In this document: positions 6,438 to 14,896 of the stretch, piece after piece
Layout: each line of letters begins with the position of its first letter
Position numbering within the stretch: position 1 is the stretch's first letter
NCBI GenBank assembly: GCA_017558825.1
Contig: JAFYTO010000006.1
Coordinates: forward strand, 1 to 49,108
Length of the DNA: 49,108 bases
Source of the DNA: Clostridia bacterium
Lineage (GTDB): Bacteria; Bacillota; Clostridia; Christensenellales; Borkfalkiaceae
Direction of reading: 5' to 3'
Made by a program: the position numbers and the translations under genes
Notes under the pieces: generated by a model
What the model was told of the DNA's origin: nothing
The model's input: only the letters and a program-made list of their open reading frames with translations
Database searches by the model: none

Positions 6438-7314
6438 CTATTATATTAAAAATTGCGCCATTTTTAATTTCAAGTTCGTAAATGGAAAGCTTATTTTCAT
6501 ACAGCGCTACAACCTCATTTTCGTTAAAAGGGTTTAATAAAGTGTGCTTAACGTCACCTATAAAAGCCTTTATATCGCCTTGTTTTTCATTTAGGTTTTG
6601 GCATAAAATTTCGCTTGCGTTAGCCCCGTTTAATATGAGGTCAAAAAAGAAAAGCGGTATTAAATTTTTATTAATTTCAAACGCACTTTTATTCTTTTTT
6701 GCAATTCTATTTACAAGGGTAAAGTTAGAAGATAGTTCAAAAGTTTCTTCAATTTGTATTGTTGCTACGTTTTTGTAAAAAGTGGTGGTTGTAAATATTG
6801 TGTTTAATTCAAAATTTTCAACTAAATTTTTATAGCATAATGCGCCGTTTTCTAGGTTATAAGCATAAATTGCCGTTTTTTTACCGTAAAAAATAGCAAA
6901 AATATAGCCGTTTAAATATTTAAGAATGGAATTGTTGGGTATAAAAGGTAATTCATCGGTTACAAAAAAAATTCCGTCTATAAAAAATTTTATAGCGCCG
7001 TCTAAAAGGATTGTTAAATTATATTTAGCCCCATTTAAGTTAAAAGAATTTTGGCTTAAAATTTTATACGGAAAACCTCTCTTTTTTTCATAATTAACGT
7101 AAAAAAACGTTCCGTTGTAAAATGGGTACGCTTTAACTAAATTAGAGCCTTTAATACTAGAATAAGTAGGGGCAAAAATTTGGTTTATTGGTAAAAATTC
7201 AAAAAGACAGTTTTGGCATATTTCACTGCTTTTTAAATTCGTATTTATTTCGCCTAAAAACTCCCCGTTACATTTTAAAAAGGCTTCTTTTTCGCTAAAG
7301 AAAAATGCTTTCAT
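6427..7314 (-). CDS. Hypothetical protein, beta-rich, Phe/Asn-rich
   Basis: 295 aa, no family recognised. No signal peptide or membrane segment is evident. It is rich in Phe, Asn, Ile and Lys and reads as alternating short beta-strands with repeated aromatic-x-aromatic patterns, as in beta-propeller-like proteins, but no repeat unit is certain. Monocistronic, convergent with the coiled-coil gene. Upstream there is no strong Shine-Dalgarno sequence on the minus strand. Confidence 0.6.
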   Translation of the reverse strand: MKAFFFSEKEAFLKCNGEFLGEINTNLKSSEICQNCLFEFLPINQIFAPTYSSIKGSNLVKAYPFYNGTFFYVNYEKKRGFPYKILSQNSFNLNGAKYNLTILLDGAIKFFIDGIFFVTDELPFIPNNSILKYLNGYIFAIFYGKKTAIYAYNLENGALCYKNLVENFELNTIFTTTTFYKNVATIQIEETFELSSNFTLVNRIAKKNKSAFEINKNLIPLFFFDLILNGANASEILCQNLNEKQGDIKAFIGDVKHTLLNPFNENEVVALYENKLSIYELEIKNGAIFNIIEKD

Positions 7315-7397
7315 ATCAAAATTATATTACAAATTTTTTTAGCGTATGTATTATAACTAAAAAATGCGTCAATAATTTTTGAAAAGGAGAACGGATT

Positions 7398-8069
7398 ATG
7401 AAAGGATTTAAAGAAAGTGAAACTATTGAATTAATAAATTATATTAAAGAGGCTAAAATTCAAGGCAAAAGTTTATTGTCCGCTTTTAACGACTATGCTA
7501 AAAAAACTGGCAGGTCTATGGGCACTATTAGGAACTACTATTATAAAACGGTAAAAAAATGTAAGGGTAGCGAGGGTTTGCGCCAAAAATTAGGCGTTGA
7601 CAAAGCATTGTTTCCTGCCTTTATTTTAGAGTTTAATTTGGAGCAAGAAAAAGAACTTTTATTAAACGTATTAACTAAAACAACGCAAGGCAAAAGCGTA
7701 AGAAGGGCAATTAGTGAAATTAGCAATGGAAACGAAAAACTTGCGCTTCGCAATCAAAACAAATATAGAAATTTATTAAAACAAAAGCCTTGGCTTGTAA
7801 ACGAGGTCATTTTAGAAGTTGAAAAAAAATTGGAAAGATGTAAAAATCCTTATCTTGAAATTAGTAACAGTTTAAGCGGAAAACTTGCCCTTGAAGAGAG
7901 TATCAATAACCTTTTATTAACATTAGAAAATGATGCTTTAAAGGAAAATAGCGTTTTAACACAAAAAGTGAAAGAGTTATCTATACAAAATGGAAAGATG
8001 AAAGAGCTGTTAAAAAAAGCTTTAAAAAAGAACGATATAACTAAAGAGTTTATTAAAAAAGTGACCTAA
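7398..8069 (+). CDS. DNA-binding-like protein with two Myb/SANT-type helical repeats
   Basis: 223 aa. Residues about 3-50 and about 78-130 each look like a three-helix Myb/SANT-like unit: a Glu-rich first helix (ESETIELINYI; EQEKELLLNVL), a middle helix, and a third helix with TIRNYYYK or KYRNLLKQ. A helical, probably coiled-coil tail follows (about 165-223). The layout recalls RsfA-type sporulation regulators and similar Clostridial proteins, but this is inference. Good ribosome binding site (AAAAGGAGA). Single gene between a non-coding gap and the ABC transporter promoter. Confidence 0.6.
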   Translation: MKGFKESETIELINYIKEAKIQGKSLLSAFNDYAKKTGRSMGTIRNYYYKTVKKCKGSEGLRQKLGVDKALFPAFILEFNLEQEKELLLNVLTKTTQGKSVRRAISEISNGNEKLALRNQNKYRNLLKQKPWLVNEVILEVEKKLERCKNPYLEISNSLSGKLALEESINNLLLTLENDALKENSVLTQKVKELSIQNGKMKELLKKALKKNDITKEFIKKVT

Positions 8070-8100
8070 AAAACGTTAATTTTGCCCTAAAAAGAGGGTG

Positions 8101-8127
8101 TTTCACAGTAATTTCACATAGATTTCA
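8101..8127 (+). promoter_or_regulatory. Three TTTCA direct repeats at 11-bp spacing (response-regulator-type site)
   Basis: TTTCACA at 8101, TTTCACA at 8112 and TTTCA at 8123 lie in exact 11-bp phase and end at the -35 box of the ABC transporter promoter. Helical-phase direct repeats next to -35 are the usual binding pattern of OmpR/PhoB-family response regulators, which often control FtsX-type peptide-resistance transporters. No such regulator is encoded in the window. Confidence 0.6.
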
Positions 8128-8157
8128 TTGTCAAAGCATATAAGCGTATGTTATACT
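8128..8157 (+). promoter_or_regulatory. Promoter of the ABC-FtsX transporter gene
   Basis: TTGTCA (8128-8133), 18-bp spacer, TATACT (8152-8157), 49 nt before the start codon. Confidence 0.75.
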
Positions 8158-8206
8158 TTTTGTGGTGTTTTCTTAAAAAATTGCACGTTAACACTAAAAA
8201 GGATAT

Positions 8207-11200
8207 ATGTTAGAATTAATAAACGTAAGAAAATTGTATACAACAAAAGCTGGCGATACCGCTGCTCTTAACGGAGTAAGCATAGTTTTCCCTAATACGG
8301 GAATGGTATTTATTACTGGTAAAAGTGGTAGTGGTAAAACCACTATGCTCAACGTTATTGGCGGTCTTGATGGCATTGACGAGGGCGATATTATTATAGA
8401 GGGTAAAAAATTCTCGGAATTTACTCGTGCGGATTACGATAGTTATAGAAACACTTTCGTGGGTTTTATTTTCCAAGAATATAACCTTTTACCTGAATAT
8501 ACCGTTGCTAAAAACATTAGTATGGCAAACGAGCTTCAAGGAAAAGTAACTGATTACGAAGAACTTGAAAATCTTCTTGAACTCGTTGATATTGGCGGTT
8601 ACGGCTCAAGAAAAATTTCTGAACTTTCCGGCGGTCAAAAGCAAAGGGTTGCAATAGCGCGTGCGCTTATTAAAAATCCACAAATAATTATGGCAGACGA
8701 GCCAACGGGCGCACTTGACAGCGCAACGGGCATTCAAGTTATGGAAACGCTTAAAAAGTTGTCTAAGGAAAAACTTATTATTGTCGTTTCGCACGACCTT
8801 GAACTTGCTGAAAAATACGCAGATAGAATTGTAAGGCTTGTAGACGGTCAAGTTGTTGAAGACGTTACTATTACTGACGTTGAATTCAGAGGCAGTTTTT
8901 ACGAAAATAAAAATGAAATTACAGTAAAGTCTGGCGGAGATTTATCTAAAGAGCAAACTGACAGTTTGATTAACGCCATCAAAAATAAAAAGAAAATAAC
9001 GGTTACGGATACTATTTCTATAAGAGAAAGAGAACAAACAAAACCTATAAAGGTTGAAAGGACTACTAAATCTGTTAAGCTTATAAATAGTAAAATGAAG
9101 TTAAAAAGTGCAATAGAGCTCGGCTTAAAATCACTTTTTGTTAAGCCGTTTAGGCTTATTATAACAATCTTTTTATCTGTTATAGCTTTTTCTGTGTTCG
9201 GTCTTTTTGATACGGTTGCTTCATTTACCGGAGCAAAAATAGTGGCCAATAACTTAAGAGAGGCTACTTATTCTGCTATTGCAGTTAATGCAACAATAAG
9301 CAATGATAATTATGCAGGTGAAGGATTAAAACTTTCTAAGCAATACGTAGATGACTTAAATAAAAAAACCGGCTATAATTTCCGTGGTATTTATGATATA
9401 GTTGATGCAGAAAACGTAGATGCTATGAATAGTCGTGCAAATTTGAATAGGGAATATCTTATAAACAAAATAGAAAGTAGAAGCATTGACCGTCCTCAAG
9501 GTGTTGGCGCTGATTACTACAATATGTATATTTCTGGTTATGTAGAGTTCAAAAACAGCGAAATTAATTTTGAAACCGGCGTTATAGACGAAAACGGCTT
9601 TAACTACAAAATTATGAATTATGAAAATAGTGCATATCCTGTATATCAAGGTCAAGAAGAAAATGCACTAGTTCAAGTTGCAATTTCAAACCTTACAGCC
9701 GAAGCTATTTGTTATTGGCATAATAAAATGGGCAGGGTTGAGGAAAATTTTGAACCAAAAGATTTAATAGGCAAACATATTTATCTTTCTGCAGTTCAAA
9801 ACAAGGCGTTTGTTATAACGGCTATTATAGACTGTGGCGAAATTCCTGAAAAATATAACACGTTTAAAACAACAATTTCTAATGAAGATACAATAATGCT
9901 TAAGCAAGATTTATTAGCGTATTTAAATAGTAGTTGCTATTTAAACTTCTTTGTTGGAGAAGGTTATGTTGAGGCTATGCAGAAAAAAAATAACAGAATA
10001 GTTACTTACGTTGACAATTATTTTGGAACAGAGTATACTGCAGATGTAAGCGGTAAAATTGGAAGTATTAAAACGCCTAACGTAACGTCATTCCGTTATT
10101 ATAGCGAAAAAGACTTTACAAAAGATAACGTTTTTCTATTTGACGTTAAAAAAGACGCTGACCCAATAGACCCACAACTCAATGCAGATGAAACGCTTGT
10201 TCATATAAATAACTTAGAGTTTTTGTTTAAGAACGAACTCTCAACAATTATTTACAATGAAAATGATGTAGCAGACGTTAAATATATAGAAGCTGTATTA
10301 AGGGCGAGAGAAGCAATTTCTCAAATGAGAAATGTTGAAAATACTTATGCTAAAAAGAGAGAAGCTTTTAACACGTTTAACGAATGTTTGGACGTTATAT
10401 TTGAGGGTTTAAATGATAATGAGAGGGATTTAGGTGTGGCATTAGACCAAAACAACGATGGTTTGCGTGACCTAAAAACTATTACTATAAAAAACAGAAA
10501 AGATGGCGATATTATTGATGAAGAAACTAAAATTCTTACGGTTAAAGGTATTTATTTTGGCGTTGATACAGACTACAGGGTAGTTTCTCATGAAAGGGCT
10601 AATTTAGGTGCACTAGTATTAAGCGAAAGCGGTTTAAAATCGTTTGGAATATCGCTTGAACAAGGCCACTACTCAAGAATTATATCACCTAACGTACAAT
10701 CTAGAACGGCTGCAAATGCTCTTGCTAAATATATGACTAACGATAATGGCATTAAGCTTAATTGGCATGCTAATAACGTTCTTAACGCCGTAGAAGACGC
10801 TAAAGTAATTGTAAAACAATTCTCTAACTTAGTCTTATACATTTCGTTAGCACTTGCATTATTTGCAGTATTTATGTTATTTAACTATATTTCTACAAGT
10901 ATAGTTTCTAAACGTCAATCAATAGGCGTTTTAAGGGCACTTGGTGCCGATGGTAAGAATATATTTGAAATGTTTATAACTGAAAGTTTAATTATTTCAA
11001 TTATTAATGGTATTCTTTCTTGTATAGTTGCAAATTTTGCTTGTTATTTTGTAAATACTTACGTTATAGAAGTAATGAATATTACTATTAGTTTTGCGCT
11101 CTTTGGAATAAGGCAAGTATTGGTTATTTTATGCGCAAGCATAGTTACAGGCATACTTTCTTCAATTATTCCTATTATAAGAATTGCTAAAGAAAAGCCT

Positions 11201-11224
11201 GTTGAACTTATTAGAAAAGTTTAA
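8207..11224 (+). CDS. ABC transporter, ATPase fused to FtsX-type permease (MacB-like)
   Basis: 1005 aa. Residues 1-220 are a complete MacB/LolD-type ATPase: Walker A GKSGSGKT at 38-45, Q-loop Gln90, signature LSGGQ at 140-144, Walker B ending MADEP near 162-166, and an HDLELA switch. After a linker, one membrane helix (about 313-335) leads to a very long extracytoplasmic domain (about 340-870) and three C-terminal helices of the FtsX fold. This mechanotransmission type of exporter typically handles antimicrobial peptides or envelope components. The extracellular part is far larger than in classical MacB. AAAGGA lies upstream. The next gene starts 12 nt after its stop but is unrelated in function. 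Confidence 0.9.
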   Translation: MLELINVRKLYTTKAGDTAALNGVSIVFPNTGMVFITGKSGSGKTTMLNVIGGLDGIDEGDIIIEGKKFSEFTRADYDSYRNTFVGFIFQEYNLLPEYTVAKNISMANELQGKVTDYEELENLLELVDIGGYGSRKISELSGGQKQRVAIARALIKNPQIIMADEPTGALDSATGIQVMETLKKLSKEKLIIVVSHDLELAEKYADRIVRLVDGQVVEDVTITDVEFRGSFYENKNEITVKSGGDLSKEQTDSLINAIKNKKKITVTDTISIREREQTKPIKVERTTKSVKLINSKMKLKSAIELGLKSLFVKPFRLIITIFLSVIAFSVFGLFDTVASFTGAKIVANNLREATYSAIAVNATISNDNYAGEGLKLSKQYVDDLNKKTGYNFRGIYDIVDAENVDAMNSRANLNREYLINKIESRSIDRPQGVGADYYNMYISGYVEFKNSEINFETGVIDENGFNYKIMNYENSAYPVYQGQEENALVQVAISNLTAEAICYWHNKMGRVEENFEPKDLIGKHIYLSAVQNKAFVITAIIDCGEIPEKYNTFKTTISNEDTIMLKQDLLAYLNSSCYLNFFVGEGYVEAMQKKNNRIVTYVDNYFGTEYTADVSGKIGSIKTPNVTSFRYYSEKDFTKDNVFLFDVKKDADPIDPQLNADETLVHINNLEFLFKNELSTIIYNENDVADVKYIEAVLRAREAISQMRNVENTYAKKREAFNTFNECLDVIFEGLNDNERDLGVALDQNNDGLRDLKTITIKNRKDGDIIDEETKILTVKGIYFGVDTDYRVVSHERANLGALVLSESGLKSFGISLEQGHYSRIISPNVQSRTAANALAKYMTNDNGIKLNWHANNVLNAVEDAKVIVKQFSNLVLYISLALALFAVFMLFNYISTSIVSKRQSIGVLRALGADGKNIFEMFITESLIISIINGILSCIVANFACYFVNTYVIEVMNITISFALFGIRQVLVILCASIVTGILSSIIPIIRIAKEKPVELIRKV

Positions 11225-11236
11225 GGGAGAATTATA

Positions 11237-12370
11237 TTGAACCGCCTTTATTTTGACCATGCCTCTACAACTAAATTAGATGCAAGAGTTTTAAAACAAA
11301 TGATGCCGTATTTAGAAAATAATTACGGTAACGCTAACTCTACGCATTTTTTTGGTAGGCAAGCAGTAAAGGGGCTTGATGAAGCAAGGGAATTAGTAGC
11401 CTCATTAATTGGCGCAAAGTTTGGCGAAGTATATTTTACGTCAGGGGGAACCGAGTGCGATAATTGGGCGCTTTGTGGGCTTTTAAAAGGCGAAAATAAA
11501 GGAAGGTTAGTTATTTCTTCAATAGAGCATTCAGCAATGCTTAACACGGCAAAAAGCCTTGAAAACAACGGTACGCAAGTTTTCTACGTTAAGCCGGACA
11601 AAAACGGATTTATTAACGCCTTTGATTTTAATGAAAAGGTTGATAAAAACACCGTGTGTGCGCTAATGCTTGCAAATAATGAAATAGGTACTATTCAGCC
11701 TGTTAGAGAAGTTGCTTTATTAGCAAAGCAAAAAGGCGCAATTATTTATAGTGATGCCGTTCAAGCAATGCCTGCATTAAACGTTAACGCTTACGATTTA
11801 GGAGTTGATATGCTTGGTTTTTCCGCGCATAAATTCAATGGTCCTAAAGGCGTAGGTTGTGCATTTATAAAAAACGGAGTAAAAATAGCGCCATACATAA
11901 GCGGTGGACATCAAGAAAGGTCTCTTAGAGGCGGAACTTCAAACGTGGCAGGCGCAATAGGCCTTGCTTACGCGCTTAAATACACGCGTGAAAGTTTAGA
12001 AAAAGACGCTAATTACGTTGCCGATTTAAGAAATGATTTTATAGACAAAGTATTAAGTCAAATTCCTAACGCTCGCTTAAATGGAAGTAAAGATAATAGG
12101 CTTCCTAACAACGCTAATATTATGTTTGAAGGTATAAATGGCGATGCTCTTTTATATCAACTTGATATAAACGGCGTTTCAGCATCATTAGGCGCGGCGT
12201 GTTCGGCAGGTTCAATAGAGCCTTCACACGTGCTTAAAGAAATTGGTTTAACTGATAGTCAAGCATTTTCTTCCTTAAGGTTTACCTTTGGTAAAGATAA
12301 TACTCAAAGTGAAATTGACTTTGCAGTTACCATTTTAAAAGATTGCGTTTTAAAATTACGAAATAAATAA
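11237..12370 (+). CDS. Cysteine desulfurase (NifS/IscS family)
   Basis: 377 aa, a PLP enzyme that takes sulfur from L-cysteine for Fe-S clusters or tRNA thiolation. Seen: EH98 and the PLP lysine Lys199 in SAHKFNGPKG, and the active-site cysteine Cys322 in AACSAGS. The short cysteine loop is that of group I (IscS/NifS) enzymes rather than SufS. TTG start chosen because AAGGGAGA lies 8 nt before it and the N-terminal LYFDHASTT is complete. No IscU or ThiI neighbour is present, so the acceptor is unknown. Confidence 0.93.
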   Translation: MNRLYFDHASTTKLDARVLKQMMPYLENNYGNANSTHFFGRQAVKGLDEARELVASLIGAKFGEVYFTSGGTECDNWALCGLLKGENKGRLVISSIEHSAMLNTAKSLENNGTQVFYVKPDKNGFINAFDFNEKVDKNTVCALMLANNEIGTIQPVREVALLAKQKGAIIYSDAVQAMPALNVNAYDLGVDMLGFSAHKFNGPKGVGCAFIKNGVKIAPYISGGHQERSLRGGTSNVAGAIGLAYALKYTRESLEKDANYVADLRNDFIDKVLSQIPNARLNGSKDNRLPNNANIMFEGINGDALLYQLDINGVSASLGAACSAGSIEPSHVLKEIGLTDSQAFSSLRFTFGKDNTQSEIDFAVTILKDCVLKLRNK

Positions 12371-12374
12371 GGGC

Positions 12375-12417
12375 AAAAAATTAAGAACGCTTCGCATATA
12401 TAGCAAAGCGTTCTTAA
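12375..12417 (-). terminator. Terminator, mainly for the minus-strand YtxH-like gene
   Basis: Perfect 12-bp stem TTAAGAACGCTT/AAGCGTTCTTAA with a 13-nt loop. The T-run follows on the minus strand. It lies between the convergent desulfurase and YtxH-like genes. Confidence 0.8.
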
Positions 12418-12419
12418 AA

Positions 12420-12605
12420 TTAGTCTTTTTTTTCGGACTTAGATTGTTTATTGTCTAGCTGTTCTTTACACATTTGTTCAGCTTTACGCATAACCTCATC
12501 TTGTCCATTTTTAATCATTGTTCTAACCTTGTTTGAGTTAATGGCTAGCAATGCGCCACCCATAGCACCTAAAGCAAGGCCAATGATAAACATTTTTCCT
12601 TCCAT
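12420..12605 (-). CDS. YtxH-like small membrane-anchored protein
   Basis: 61 aa from the start MEGKMF, which has AGGGG a few bases upstream; a longer upstream reading lacks support. A glycine-rich single membrane helix (FIIGLALGAMGGALLAI) is followed by a charged amphipathic tail with many Lys and Glu, the layout of YtxH/DUF-type general stress proteins. Function unknown. The 5' leader contains the hairpin AGCCTttttAGGCT just before the ribosome binding site, which could affect translation. Confidence 0.7.
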   Translation of the reverse strand: MEGKMFIIGLALGAMGGALLAINSNKVRTMIKNGQDEVMRKAEQMCKEQLDNKQSKSEKKD

Positions 12606-12688
12606 ATTAACCCCTAGCCTAAAAAGGCTAATATAAGTATAAAGCATTTTGTAGAATTTATACACAAAAAGGCGAAAAAAGGTGAATT

Positions 12689-13117
12689 ATGAAATTTATT
12701 GCTTTTGATATTGGCGATAAGCGTATTGGCGTTGCCGTTAGTGACCCGTTTGGCACAATGGCACTTCCGCTTGAAACGTATTACCGCAAAAACTTTGAAA
12801 AAGACGTTAAGTATTTAGCAGACCTTGCAAAATCAAGGTATGCGGACGTGATTGTTTGCGGGCTTCCCCTTAACTTTGACGGTAGCGAGAGCGAGCAAAC
12901 TTTAAAAACGAAATCTTTCGTTGAAAAATTAAAGACGGTTACGGACATTAAAATTATGTTTGAAGACGAGCGTTTTACAACGCTTGAAGCACGTAGAGTT
13001 TTACTTCAAGGCGACGTTAGCCGTGCGGATAGAAAGACGGTTATAGATAAAATTGCCGCGTCATACATATTAGAAACTTTTATGCAAAAAATAAAAAACG
13101 GCACGGTAAAAATTTAA
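12689..13117 (+). CDS. ruvX: RuvX/YqgF family RNase H-fold nuclease
   Basis: 142 aa, standard length. The opening FDIGDKRIGVAVSD carries the first catalytic Asp of the RNase H-like fold. GLPLNFDGSE, EDERFTTLEA and the Asp in the C-terminal DKIAASYILE complete the family pattern. YqgF proteins take part in pre-16S rRNA 5'-end maturation and have been proposed to resolve Holliday junctions. AAAGGTG ribosome binding site. Divergent from the YtxH-like gene, with its own terminator. Confidence 0.93.
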   Translation: MKFIAFDIGDKRIGVAVSDPFGTMALPLETYYRKNFEKDVKYLADLAKSRYADVIVCGLPLNFDGSESEQTLKTKSFVEKLKTVTDIKIMFEDERFTTLEARRVLLQGDVSRADRKTVIDKIAASYILETFMQKIKNGTVKI

Positions 13118-13122
13118 AAGCA

Positions 13123-13150
13123 AAACGGCAAGTTAAACTTGCCGTTTTTT
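13123..13150 (+). terminator. Terminator of ruvX
   Basis: AACGGCAAG/CTTGCCGTT stem with a short loop and a T-run. The T-run overlaps the stop codon of the convergent AraC-type gene. Confidence 0.9.
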
Positions 13151-13961
13151 ATTTGTTTAAAGTTGATTTTTTAGTTGTTGACGGGGACGCGCCAAAACGC
13201 TTTTTATACGCGCGGTAAAAAGTTGAGTAGTTGGCAAAATTGTATTTATAGGCAAGTTGCTCAGGCTTTTCGCCATTTTTTAAATCACTATTTATTTGCG
13301 CCGTTAGTTTTTGTTGAATAAACTGTTTAATACTTATGCCAAAATTCTTTTTAAAAGTGTGAGATATAAGTGAAACGGAAAAATTAAATTCTTTTGAAAG
13401 TGTTTTTAAAGAGCAATCTTCCGCGTAGTGTTTTGAAATGTATTCCATAAGTTTTAATGCAAGCGGAGAAAGGCTTTTTTTCTTTACTTGCTCGCTTTTG
13501 GGAAGATATTTAACTAAAAATATAACGTCCGTTGCAATAGATTGTAATACGGTGGCAAAATCTTTATCTGAAATGTTATCAAGTAGCGAATTTAAGTGAA
13601 AAAAGTTTTTTACAATTCTATTTTCTTTATCTAAAAGTAAAATTTCTTTACCGCAAACGGCACTACCAATAGTGCCTTTTTCTAAAAGGTTAGAATCAAC
13701 GGTAAGTACAAACCTTTCATAATTTGCAACGTCGTCAAGCACAATAAATTGGTGGTATTCGTTGGGCGGAATAATTACAAGCGTATAAGGCGAAATTTGC
13801 GTGCGCAAATGCTCGTTTAAAAAATCTACTTTGCCGTTTAGCAAAAGGTAAAATTCGTAATAATCGTGAAACTGTTTTTCATTAAACACGTCAATTTTGC
13901 CTTTTGTTTTGGTAAACGAAGCAAATTTAGAAATTCCTTGCTTTTTTATGTATTCGCTCAT
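13149..13961 (-). CDS. AraC-family transcriptional regulator
   Basis: 270 aa. The N-terminal half is a cupin sensor domain (HDYYEFYLLLNG, IPPNEYHQF). The last 100 residues hold the two AraC helix-turn-helix motifs (TLSKEFNFSVSLISHTFKK and QLAYKYNFANYSTFYRAYKK). The start MSEYIKK is chosen over one 42 nt further upstream because that upstream codon lies inside the -35/-10 spacer of the gene's own promoter. Divergent from the sugar operon 14108-18265, which it very probably controls. Confidence 0.88.
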   Translation of the reverse strand: MSEYIKKQGISKFASFTKTKGKIDVFNEKQFHDYYEFYLLLNGKVDFLNEHLRTQISPYTLVIIPPNEYHQFIVLDDVANYERFVLTVDSNLLEKGTIGSAVCGKEILLLDKENRIVKNFFHLNSLLDNISDKDFATVLQSIATDVIFLVKYLPKSEQVKKKSLSPLALKLMEYISKHYAEDCSLKTLSKEFNFSVSLISHTFKKNFGISIKQFIQQKLTAQINSDLKNGEKPEQLAYKYNFANYSTFYRAYKKRFGASPSTTKKSTLNK

Positions 13962-13993
13962 AAATTTTAAACCTTTAATATTTTTATGCTTAA

Positions 13994-14022
13994 ATAATAG
14001 CATAGGTTAGCAAAAAATGCAA
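13994..14022 (-). promoter_or_regulatory. Promoter of the AraC-type regulator gene
   Basis: Minus-strand TTGCAT (14017-14022), 17-bp spacer, TATTAT (13994-13999). The intergenic region also holds a TATAAT (14067-14072) facing the sugar operon, but with no good -35 box, as is common for activator-dependent promoters. Confidence 0.7.
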
Positions 14023-14107
14023 TCTTTAAAGCAAAAAACGCTATTTTTATTTCAAAAATAATAATATATAATTAAAGTGTTAAAATATTTATTTTAAAGG
14101 TGAAAAT

Positions 14108-14884
14108 ATGTTATTAAAGCAAAAAATTAAAAATAAGCAAAAAATTATTGGTATGCACATAAATTTAAACGACGTTACTACCGCAAGAATAGCAGGCCTT
14201 GCAGGCTTTGACTTTGTGTGGATTGATTTAGAGCATAGTAACCTATCTCTTGAAAATTTACTCGGGCATATTTTGGCAGTTCAAGGCACGGGCACAGCTG
14301 TTATTGTTAGAGTTCCCGTAGATGATTTAACTTACACCAAAAAAGTTATTGAAATGGGACCGGACGGCATAATTTTCCCTATGGTAAAAAGCGTGGAACA
14401 AGCAAATAGGCAAATTGCCACAACACTTTATCCGCCTTACGGAACACGAGGTTTTGGGCCAATGAACGCTGTGGGCTACGGCTTTAATAGCGTTGAAGAA
14501 TACGTTAAAAACACTTGCGATAATTTATGCCGCTTTATTCAAATTGAGCATATTGACGCGGTTAATTCGCTTAATGAAATTACTGAAAACGAGTTTATTG
14601 ACGGCTACATTTTTGGCGCAAACGACCTTTCAGGCTCAATTAACGAACTTGGCAACGTGTTTGGTCAAAATACCACAAAACTTATTAAAGATAGCATTTC
14701 CGTTCTTAAACAAAAGGATAAATACATAGGCATTTCAACGGGCGATACGAGCGAAAAAACTCTTACTTATTGGCATAATTTTGGTATGGATATGATATCC
14801 GCCGGCGCGGATTTTGACTTTTTACAACAGTCCGCATTAAAAACGCGTATGACGCTTGAAAGCGTGCATAAAAACGCTAAATAA
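14108..14884 (+). CDS. HpcH/HpaI-family class II aldolase
   Basis: 258 aa, the length of 2-keto-3-deoxy-acid aldolases such as GarL, RhmA and HpaI. Motifs: IGMHINL, WIDLEHSNL with the metal-linked acids, IVRVP, PMVKSVEQA, and PPYGTRGFGPMNA, the substrate loop. The enzyme cleaves a 2-keto-3-deoxy acid (or condenses an aldehyde with pyruvate) using a divalent metal. First gene of an operon with an AraD-like epimerase/aldolase, an Asp-box protein and an FGGY kinase. The exact substrate cannot be read from sequence. AAAGG ribosome binding site. Confidence 0.88.
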   Translation: MLLKQKIKNKQKIIGMHINLNDVTTARIAGLAGFDFVWIDLEHSNLSLENLLGHILAVQGTGTAVIVRVPVDDLTYTKKVIEMGPDGIIFPMVKSVEQANRQIATTLYPPYGTRGFGPMNAVGYGFNSVEEYVKNTCDNLCRFIQIEHIDAVNSLNEITENEFIDGYIFGANDLSGSINELGNVFGQNTTKLIKDSISVLKQKDKYIGISTGDTSEKTLTYWHNFGMDMISAGADFDFLQQSALKTRMTLESVHKNAK

Positions 14885-14896
14885 GGGGGGCAAAAT

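Noticed and set aside
13962..14003. Upstream start codon for the AraC-type regulator
   Set aside because: The upstream start falls inside the -35/-10 spacer of the gene's own promoter and lacks a ribosome binding site.
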